DNA from: Norana najaformis
Lineage: Eukaryota; Annelida; Clitellata; Crassiclitellata; Hormogastridae
Direction: 5' to 3'
Assembly (NCBI GenBank): GCA_964023275.1
Contig: OZ029913.1
Coordinates: forward strand, 52,840,144-52,904,143
Length of the DNA: 64,000 bases
A program made the position numbers and the translations under genes. Under the pieces are notes generated by a model, which saw nothing but the letters and a program-made list of their open reading frames with translations, made no database searches and had not been told where the DNA came from. Numbering within the stretch: the stretch's first letter is position 1; each line of letters begins with the position of its first letter. Positions 56,001 to 64,000 of this stretch are shown here, in pieces.

Positions 56001-59000
56001 ATAGCTTCAGCATCAGTTCCTTTTCCATGAAAGAAAATCCACAAGTCACATTTCTCAAAGGTTATTATGATGACTAAACAGCCAGGCCAAACTACAGATC
56101 ATTTTACAGGCATAGATTCTAAAGAGGTCTTCATCAAAAACGTGAAGTGCTATTCAGTAAATTCAGATGCAGACAAGGCCATGTGCATGCAGTTTGCTCA
56201 GGCGAGGCAAAAAGACACTGCCAATTATTCAGACAGTGGTAAAAACTTTGGAAATTTAGTCATTATAGCAGAAGATGACTGAATGATTCCTACACAAAGA
56301 TGTGGTTAAAGTACTATGCCGCCATTCACAAGTCATTTGAGGCATAATTACATCACTGTAGACTACTGATACATGGCATACAGCATCTGGTAATAAATCA
56401 CGAGAAACTGTTTTAACCTAACTAGAAAATGTTCATTTAAAACAGTAGTTTTAATGTATTTCATAGCTAAAATTTATACTCTTTGAAAAGTTTTAATGAT
56501 GACTTTCTGGGTGTGTAATGTGCTAGATGCACACGTGCTAGATGTACATTTCTGTTCATATTTTTAAAAATTGAAGTCAGTAGGTCTAATTAATAAGGAC
56601 ACTATAAATGCATATAAGAATAAATAGACCTATATTAGAACATTTAATATGCAGATTCTGAGATTTTTCAGCGTAATTCAGTAGCACACATTATCAAGTT
56701 GCCTCAAAGCTAAAGCTATGGATATGAGCAAATAACGATAATTGGTTCATAAACGATAAATGGTTCATACAAAGAAACTTACCCTGGTAGGCTGCTGACA
56801 GGGGTCATAGCCAACAAAACACATCTTCATTGCACAGTGAAGATAAATGTACTCGCTGCTTGAAAGACGAAATATTGGAACAAGTTGAGTGTTACTAACA
56901 AATGTTGCATTTGTTGACATTTCTGATGTCCAGTACCAACTATCAGCAGTTGCTTCATCCTGAATAGGACACCTACAACATTAGTACTACTACTAATAAA
57001 ATCACAATAAGAATAGTGATAATAATAACAACGATGTTGATAATAATAATAATAATATAAGCACAGATGTATCTATCACTGATGCTTGATTTCACAGCAA
57101 TAACCATTGATATTTTCCATCAGCTGAATAATTTTTGCCAAATATTTTGAACTTTATACATATGAAGCTTTAGGCTATCATAAATGTAAATGTATTTGTT
57201 TTTCTTTCGCAACCACAAGGCTTCAACCCTAATCATTTTTAATGAATTTATTGGGTGTGAACTTTCACACTGCTTGAATGGGTGCCACACCACTTAGGAC
57301 CCCATGTCTGAACCATGCTAACCCAAGATTCAAATCTCTTAAATATGCCTATGACTGCTCAGAGGTGCTTTGACATAGGCTTTAACGATAGTAGTTAGTG
57401 CTACTAATGGTATTTTCATGATGCCGACAGTTGCCACAGTACTCTATTGCTGAAACTTAATATTCCAGTCAGTAAGACGGCAAATAAGGAAAGATTGTAA
57501 AGTCTTCATGCATTCTGTCACATGATGGGTGATACTGTCTTAGTAATGATAATCGTCATCATAAACTAAAGAATTTCTAAAGTGCTACTTAAAAGTTAAG
57601 CACAGTGCACGGGCTTATTCATGACTTCTGTTTAAAGTCAGAGGAGTTGTCCAGAGATATCCTGTGAAGTACAAAATCCGGTTGCCAGGAGACCCAAGAG
57701 AGCAGGCAGAGGAGCTGTTATGGTGGGTTGGTTTTAGCCAGAGTGAAATGAAGAAATGAAGATTTGAGAGCTCAGGGTGAGATTTCTTAAAAAAAATGGG
57801 ATTCTGGTTTTGAATGGAAAGCCTGAGGAGTGACAGATAGAGGGGCTTAAAACAGATGATGGTGAGTGAACTGTGGATAATAGGAGAATTTGTGGAATTC
57901 AGGAGGGATATTACTCCATGTGCAGTCAAAGTGCAATGAGGTATATGAATCGGTTAGCGAATGTATACTGAATAGTTAGAGAACAAAGCAAATACTGAAA
58001 CAAGTAGAAATTTGCCTTACATCTGTGCTTGCGTTGGTTAGTAGTGCTGACTTACCCTTTGAGAAGCAAGACTCGTGTTTCTGCTTTGGGGTCTGGCATG
58101 ATAAAAGATGTAGACATGGTACACGTCCTCACCTCCAGACTGTGATAGATGCCTGTTCAGTTGAAATAACAACATATTAATCCTCGTGGGCAAGCAACTG
58201 GTACTTAAACCAATTCAAATTTGTTCTGTTGGCTTGACTCAGTCAAAGGGCCACTGAATACGTTTGTTTTCCTAAAACAGGTTACCTACATGGCTGAGAG
58301 ACTGTGTGATTACTTTACATTGCATAAGGAGGTCAAGTCTCCATATTCAGTAGCGGAAGAAATGCTTATTTCCTTCATATGAAACACTAACTTATGGAAC
58401 TTATTGAGAAAGCAAATTCAACAAATGTCTCAAAAGTGGATTTTCTAACAGTTTTGAAAACATATTGCTATCGAAGGGACCAGCAGCAAAATCTAATATG
58501 CAAGATTGGTAACACACGCCTGAAATGAGAATTTATGTAGCTTGAACATGCAAATAAAAAAATGCAAAACACAAAAAACAACAGATTTAATCGATTTATA
58601 ATTACCATCTCTTGTTAAATTAATGATAAATCTAACATAGTCTCCCACGCGAAGTTCTGTAGGCCCACCACTGCCTGTCAGTGGCCGATTGAAAGCATCT
58701 GTTACTTTCAGAGTCAGAACTGGTGACACTTGCATGCCTTCATCACCATACCTTCAATATACAACGTAATCTCTAAATTTATTATAATTAGTAAATTTAT
58801 TTATTTGTTGTAATTAGTAAATTTATTTAATGGCCCCTTCCTGGAAGAGGTGTAAAGTATTTAAATTTATGTCACTTTGCAGTAGGGCTGCTAACTTTTG
58901 ATTCTGCCAATCCGGGACACCTGCATAGTCACTCGATATGCCACTACCAACTTACCCCATTTAGGGCCTATAGCTGGATATCCGCTACCACCGTTGGCAC

Positions 59001-62000
59001 AGTGCGGCCCAGTTATGTGCCCAATGAACATGGATTTCTAGGTAGAAGGAGTAGACATTGTAGAATTTGGCCAATGCATACAATACATGAACTAGAAAGG
59101 AGCATCAGGCTGGACCGGGCGGTCCAGTCTTTTTTTCACAGGCCAGGCTGAGCTGAGCTTGTGGCGGGCCAAGAAGTTTAAACAGCGTGATGCATACTGA
59201 GATAAGCACTGGACCAGGCCAAGCCAGGCCACAATTTTTACGACGTGGGCCGGGCCGCAATTTTTCGGCCCGTGCTCTACTCTACCATGAACTCATTGGA
59301 ATAAACAATGCAGTAGTACATTTTCATCATTCTGACTCTTCTGCAGTTGACCAGATTATATATTAACTTGATCGAGGCTTTGCGCGTTTTTGTCGCATGG
59401 TGGCTGATTTTGTTACATGACAGCCAGGCGGATTCAAACTTCCCCATTAGATGGTCACTGTGTATGGGACATTGAGCAAATCCTAAATGTCCAGCTGTTG
59501 ATTGATCCTCTGTAAGATGACTAACTTCTTCAAGAAAATAAAAAAATAACAGACAAAATTTGAATACGCATCTAAAAACGGATGCTAAAACACTTCTGAT
59601 GCGTGATTCAGTTTTAAGGCCCAACTTCCGATTTAGATGCAGTGAACACTTTTTATGCAACAAAGGCCTGCTACTTGTTTAAGATTGTGGACCCTCTGGA
59701 AATGAACCAATTTGTAGATGGGGGTTGGTGAGCCAAAAATAAAACTGAAATCACGTGCAGTTATGCAACAGCGCTAAATAAGTTCTGAGATGTTTTTAGA
59801 TTGGATGCTCAATTGCCATTTCAAATTCTCCCTCTCTTTCATCACCTGAAGTAAAATTCCATGCTTCATTGGCTCTCTGATTTCCAGCTGTCATTTACTG
59901 TGCTTTGTGACTTATTATTTACTTACTATTATTTACTTACTATTATTTAAGCACTAAAGAAGATCAATCTTTATTTACTTACAATTATTTAAGCACTAAA
60001 GAAGATCAATCTCTTAAGCTACAGATGAGTATGCAGTGTTACTGACTTCATTATATTAGCCAGACAGTGTACAGTCAGTGTACACATATTAGCTGAGTTG
60101 GCTACACTGAATACCAAGTTAACTTTTGTAATGATTTCCTCCAAATATTACATAGAAACTGTAATACCTTCACATAATATGCATCATCACAATGCTTATT
60201 CTGATTTAAAATGGTCTGGGACATAAATCCGAAGAGAAATTCAGCATTGGGTAATGACATACCTGTTATGTTGTTTCAAAGTTAAATTTAGCTCATTGTT
60301 TCAGTTGTTGGCATATTTAACCTACTATGTCCAGTAGGGCCAAAGTTTTATGGCCTATGTTTTGAAACCAAACGGCTTGTCAGCTAGCTTCCCTGTTGTA
60401 GGGTCAAAATCATCTGGTTCACATAATACCTTTGGCCATAGCAGGGTGCAAGCTGTCTGTACTCCCGAACTATAGCCTGTACATGACGGATGCTCAGTGA
60501 TCTCTGCCTGCTACCTGAATCAGCTGGTGCAAGTGCTTCGTCGTTATAATGTTACTTGGTCTGCAGTGTAAGTAGTCCTTCATTTTCATACTTATAGTAA
60601 CTGTAAATCAGTAGGCCCATTTTAGTCTTGTATAGGCTGCAGTGTACTTAACTGGACTACAAGTTTCTGCTCTCTGTATTTAACAGTTTGTGATTATACC
60701 AAATGTCAAGACAAAAAAGGAAACTTTTTAACTCAGAAAAAACTTGCAAAATATTTAAGATAGAGTGGCTGAACGAGTGTAACGAGACTGAACTGCCTTA
60801 ATCAAGTGCAAAGCAAACCATTATGTTAAAGGAAGTTTTAACATATCAACCATTATGTTAAAGGAAGTTTTAACATATCGTGACATTTCTGATGATGTGC
60901 TTAGCAACACACTGGCAAAGGCCAACACTCATGGCGATGTCACCACTGGTAAACAATGAGAAGAACGGAAGTTGGATTATTTAAAGCGACAACACACACT
61001 AAATTCATGAGGATTCCATTACAAAAACGTTGGAATAGAGATAAACAAGGCAAAGGAATCAACCATGCAGCCTTTCTAGCTTAACAGACATGCATTGCAC
61101 GAAATCAACCTGGGTCATAGTATGGTCATTGGCAATAAAAGCACATGGGATCGTCCATTAAGGGCATCCGCATAGGGGAAGGAGGGTCCCCAAAACGAGA
61201 AAAAAGGGAGAGGGTTATGCCAAATATTTGGCATTTAAATTTGATACATATAGTCATTTCAGCATAGCCTATGCTTTAAACGCCAACTTCAGTCAGTCTC
61301 CATGCAGTCTGTACTTTGTTGGATCTAAATTAGAGTTGCTTTGCCACATGTGGCAGTATCAACTTACCCAATCCCATAGCACAGTTAGCTCTGCAAGATC
61401 AACATGGTAGTCTTTTTCTTTCTGCATGATGTGATTTATAGGCTTATAGTTTAGACCCAGAACAGATATGTAATCTTGCATGGACTAGATCACAGGTCCC
61501 AAAGGTTGGTCCCATGTGGCAGGCCAGTGCACACACATTGAAAAGCTAAAGGGAACACTGAATAGGGTGAGTTGTACCCATAGCTGGAGGCAGAGAGAAA
61601 GACCAGAGGACAACAGTATAATAAAATCATAGCACACATACCAGTGCAGTGCTAATCTGAAACAGTGAAGAAGAAGTTTCATCTTTTCCCAATTAGAGTA
61701 GCTTTGTTGGAAATGGCAATATCAAATTATCCCACAGCACAATTAGCTCTGAAAGATCACATTGTAGTCCTTTCAATGTAGAGAACAGCATAATATAAAG
61801 TGCAGCACACATCCAAGTATAGTGCTAGTCTGAAACAGTGAGGAAGTAGCTTCGTCCTTCTCTGTCTGTCTATGGAATGCATTTTAAGCCTTCATTTAAG
61901 AACGAGCAAAGAATAAAGACGTGAGAATGATTTTCTGACAGCCAAATTGAACTGAGTATTTAAGAGAATTTGACTGGTTGCCAATATGTTGCAACTCCAA

Positions 62001-63747
62001 GGTAATTATTTGTTCAAGCCACAAGTTTTATGCTAGACTGTCAGTTTGGTTGGCATGACTGTTAAATCACCTACAAATCACCTGCACATGTCAGCTCTAG
62101 GAAATCAACCACAAAATTCCACAGTGCTCGGCAGATCTGGCATGCTTCACAGAGTGTAAAATGCCATAAAACAAAGTAAAACCACCTGTTACTAACTGCA
62201 CGTAGATTTACAATATAAAATTAATAAATATAAATCAATAAACACAGAATAGGTTAATTTACTCTGAGCCACGTTTTTCTCTGCGATGTGAAGACCTTTG
62301 GTTTGCAAGAATTGATCTGTGAAAGCTGTTGAAATTGTATCCTGTGACAAACAAAAATTTAACCTTGTTTTGTCAAATTGAAAAATAACAAGTATTTTAC
62401 CAAGTAATGTGAAACTATAAAATGTTAAATTAAAATGTTAGATTTAACTATAAGTGTTAGATTTATGTATGTATGTATGTATGAAGGTATGTATATAAAT
62501 ATATACATGCATATATGTATGTATGGATCTGGGCATTTCCACAGCACCCTTTCAGTACCTCACTAAACTGAACTTAACTGAACATATTCAGGATACAATG
62601 GGTGATGGATAAAGATCACATGACATGTGTGAAAGGGAAAACTCAAAAGGTATTTTATGTCCTGCTAACTGAGCTGCCCTGTTTCTGTAGCATATACATA
62701 TTTACAAATAAGGACTTTATCTGTGTGCTAAGAAATGAGTTCTGTTATTGAAATTGTGAAAACAACTGCATGATTTCAAACAATAAAACAACATTCATTT
62801 AAAGAAATTATGAAAAGTCTTAATAATTATGGTTTAAACTGGTGCAAAGTGGGCAAGTTTGTGAAGTTAGTATGTAGAGAATTCTGCATTACTGGTCCAA
62901 CAATCATGCAATCTAATATAGGTGCATGCATTGTCTTCAAGAAATTTTCCTGCAGATCTAGCAGCACTGATGCATAGCAAAGGAAGCCCTCAAAAGTGGA
63001 AGGGGGCAGTTTGTTTTTAAAGCCATACATATGGAAAATGAGCTGCATCTATGTAATAATGCATTTCATATAGAAAATACCTAACATGCATCAACTGTTT
63101 TGAGCAGTCCAATACAGCAATTTTAAGTATTCCATTATTAAATGCTTCAATCAAGAGCTGCAGTTATGGCAATAAGAAAGCAAAAACTTCCTTATATGAA
63201 ATTTCTTCATTAGGTAGGAAGTGAACTCGGGCCCTATGCTCGGACGCCAATTTGCAAATACTCATTCCTACTAACAGTACATAATAAAAACAGCATTGAT
63301 AATAAGGCAACAAGAGGGTAGGATGAAGAAGGCAAACAACTGGGGACATTGAAGGCAAAGAACCAAGACAGACAGACAACCAAACAAACTAAGGAGCACG
63401 CAGGGGCAGGAAGGCAGGCTGGCTGGCAGTCAGGCATCGAAGCAAGCAGCAACAAAGTCATTAGCTTTTCCGATGACCAATGTGGTCTGTCGACTGCTTG
63501 AAGTGCATGTTAATATATGAAGCAATAAGCGACGAGTCTAATTAACTTAGCGCCTACCTTGACGATGCCGCAGCCCCGGGAGCCTCGCAGTCGGCAGATG
63601 CTTTGAATGTATAGATGCATCTTCGGTTACTGCTGCTGTTTCTGCAGTCACTAAACTCATCTGTTTCGCATTAATTAATATTCTACCACTCATATTCACA
63701 ACGACGAACACGCAGAACATTATCAGACCGCCTAATTGCGAACGCAT
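50090..63747 (-). CDS. ZP-type membrane protein with ZP-C module, 7 exons, 354 aa
   Basis: Minus-strand exons in transcript order: 63747-63558, 62341-62263, 58751-58606, 58152-58056, 56972-56783, 51499-51346, 50298-50090. Phases agree and the total is 1065 bases. Residues 1-27 are a signal peptide (MRSQLGGLIMFCVFVVV). Residues about 95-240 match the C-terminal half of a zona pellucida domain: LTLKVTDAFNRPL, LRVGDYVRFIINLTRDG, SLEVRTC (Cys149), LLLKGCP (Cys172), EYIYLHC, MKMC, DPC and SYC, six cysteines in all. A furin-type site RKRRS (254-258) and a hydrophobic TLALRVIDP patch precede one transmembrane segment (about 295-321) and a short basic tail ending CLTCL. ZP proteins polymerise into extracellular matrices. 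No ZP-N half with its four cysteines was found; it may be absent or lie in the 3.5-kb intron 2. A second RREKRG site lies at 83-88. The exon 3 acceptor lacks a good pyrimidine tract. Confidence 0.88.
50600..50925 (+). mobile_element. Family A LINE 3' end with internal triplication, in ZP intron 6
   Basis: LSDPSYELANT-like degenerate ORF2 end, then GGATCTTGACCTGGAACCAT and TGACTGAGCACCTGTGAATA of the family A tail. The terminal TTTCGTTGGG block is missing. Positions 50657-50716 are three exact tandem copies of CACCTTTTGCAATGTCTGTG. Confidence 0.75.
51160..51255 (+). repeat. Family B repeat, partial (next to ZP exon 6)
   Basis: AGTGGTGGTGAAAGATCTTA and GAGCAGGGTCGAGGGCACAC match family B. It ends about 90 bases from the donor of ZP exon 6. 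Confidence 0.6.
51829..52117 (+). repeat. tRNA-derived SINE family E, complete copy
   Basis: A-box-like TTGGTTAGTGCACTGG and B-box-like GCAGGTTCAAGCCTGCC, a body with TAACCTGGGAACTAAACGG and GGACCTTGGGATTTGTCC, and a tail of five TTA repeats. A partial relative lies at 36940-37165. Confidence 0.8.
52200..53320 (-). mobile_element. LINE reverse transcriptase fragment, minus strand
   Basis: About 1.1 kb on the minus strand, in order: LDLSAVFDTVDHHLLLSRI (near 53285-53230), the catalytic QYADDTQL box (near 53020), LAINPDKSEAIMFGSRQRL (near 52900-52850) and LGSHAFHTAAPKEWN near 52310-52270. Stops and frameshifts interrupt it. CR1/L2-like type. Confidence 0.85.
53380..53515 (+). mobile_element. 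LINE ORF2 fragment, plus strand
   Basis: LLYGVDAWMLPWPMRRMLDV and FQQWFLKRILQIPY resemble the LLYGCETWTL...LEVFHQRCLRRILGI stretch of a non-LTR retrotransposon, of the same broad type as at 48.1-48.8 kb. It directly abuts the minus-strand LINE at 52.2-53.3 kb. From here to about 54.5 kb nothing else is recognised. Confidence 0.6.
54500..54865. mobile_element. Family B repeat (+) followed by family A LINE tail (-)
   Basis: Family B at about 54510-54640 (GATTTAAATCTCAGGCTAGC, AAAGGATCTCACC, GAGCATGG). It is followed at once by the family A tail read on the minus strand (GAGATTTCTACAGCACCCAA, GGTTCCTGGTCAAGATCCAA). The junction is similar to the close pair at 3.4-3.8 kb. Confidence 0.65.
55200..55610 (-). 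mobile_element. Family G LINE 3' end with ORF2 C-terminus, minus strand
   Basis: A partly open minus-strand frame (55339-55602) encodes TVLGKWAFSVAGPKFWNSLP and a terminal LLPFCSQLKTYLFQIAYPP, the C-terminus typical of CR1/L2 ORF2. The 3' UTR resembles 47.39-47.72 kb. The stretch 55610-56780 has no recognised feature. Confidence 0.8.
57195..57350 (-). repeat. Family B repeat, minus strand (ZP intron 4)
   Basis: Reverse complement shows GATTTGAATCTTGGGTTAGC, GGTGTGGCACCCATTCAAGC, then AGGGTTGAAGCCTTGTGG in place of GGTCGAGGCCATACGG. A diverged copy. Confidence 0.6.
57555..57935 (-). mobile_element. Family D LINE 3' end, minus strand
   Basis: Minus-strand sequence runs from a degenerate coding-like part to GGTCTCCTGGCAACCGGAT, then TGCTTAACTTTTAAGTAGCA and CTTTAGAAATTCTTTAG, matching parts of 19.33-19.48 and 20.1-20.4 kb. 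Confidence 0.55.
59090..59280. repeat. GGCC-rich repeat with inverted words
   Basis: TGGACCGGGCGGTCCA is an inverted repeat. Repeated GGCC words and GGCCGGGCCGCAATTTTTCGGCCC follow. The composition is unlike the AT-rich surroundings and suggests a non-autonomous DNA transposon remnant; class not established. Confidence 0.45.
59942..60012. repeat. 29-bp duplication in ZP intron 2
   Basis: ATTATTTAAGCACTAAAGAA plus GATCAATCT occurs at 59942-59970 and 59984-60012, inside a TATTTACT-rich stretch that is itself repeated. Confidence 0.9.
60816..60879. repeat. Exact 32-bp tandem duplication in ZP intron 2
   Basis: AACCATTATGTTAAAGGAAG plus TTTTAACATATC occurs twice without a spacer (60816-60847, 60848-60879). 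Confidence 0.95.
61145..61410. repeat. Second copy of the GTCGTCCAT repeat (ZP intron 2)
   Basis: GGGATCGTCCATTAAGGGCA, GAGGGTTATGCCAAA, CGCCAACTTCAGTCAGTCTC and GCACAGTTAGCTCTGCAAGA parallel 18955-19215. A short further piece lies at about 61690-61770 (ATTAGCTCTGAAAGATCA). Confidence 0.6.
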
Positions 63748-64000
63748 AATCGATACGCCAATTAGTTTGTTAGCGATCTCTATCTACGGCTAGTAAACGA
63801 ACAACATATCTGAGGGCCATACACGCAACACTCGAAAAACGACGAATGTTAGGTATATTTAACTCTATACATACAAACTAATGGTATTATCCTTAGTCCA
63901 CAATGTTCACGGAATGACTTCCATCGGTTTATCCGGAGTATATGAAGTTAGATGAGTGGAATTTTTGTACTTCAAGCAGCTTCCAGGCTACCGACGCACG

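Overview
This is a window of metazoan nuclear DNA. The genes are split into short exons (about 60-500 bases) with GT...AG introns of 0.3-5 kb, the sequence is AT-rich, and many decayed LINE 3' ends and tRNA-type SINEs lie between and inside the genes. A zona-pellucida-type membrane protein, CR1/L2-like LINE tails and a WRKY/GCM1-like zinc-finger protein suggest an invertebrate animal, perhaps marine. The species cannot be named from the sequence. There are no operons, CRISPR arrays or prokaryotic signals.

Six protein-coding genes can be assembled. From left to right: an intronless p24/TMED cargo receptor (987-1682, +); a 16-exon DDX52/Rok1 DEAD-box helicase (4878-17607, +, 671 aa); a 9-exon TENT4/PAPD5-like non-canonical poly(A) polymerase (about 22305-29645, +, 460 aa from the chosen Met); a 3-exon zinc-finger protein of probable transposase origin (30628-33518, +, 370 aa); a 4-exon protein with four dsRNA-binding domains and a long G/S/Y/Q-rich tail (35543-44712, +, 986 aa); and a 7-exon ZP-type membrane protein on the minus strand (50090-63747, 354 aa). 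In every assembled gene the splice phases agree at each junction and the total is a multiple of three, which supports the hand-drawn models.

Between and inside the genes lie several repeat families. They include a LINE tail ending in TTTCGTTGGGCGCTGTAGAA (family A), a roughly 160-bp SINE-like repeat ending in TTTACATTTACATTT (B), a tRNA-derived SINE that also forms a tandem array at 20.7-21.7 kb (C), a second tRNA-derived SINE (E), and two almost identical copies of another LINE 3' end (25.7 and 48.5 kb), one flanked by a 12-bp target-site duplication. The 44.8-50.1 kb interval and the large ZP-gene introns are mostly repeat debris.

Functionally, DDX52 (18S rRNA processing) and TENT4 (RNA tailing and surveillance) sit head to tail, and the dsRBD protein is a third RNA-binding factor on the same strand. 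TMED and the ZP protein belong to the secretory/surface pathway. Whether the neighbourhood has any functional meaning is unknown. The most unusual items are the four-dsRBD protein without a DZF domain, the ZP protein with a ZP-C half but no visible ZP-N half, the transposase-like zinc-finger gene, and the acidic insertion plus altered motif Ia in DDX52.
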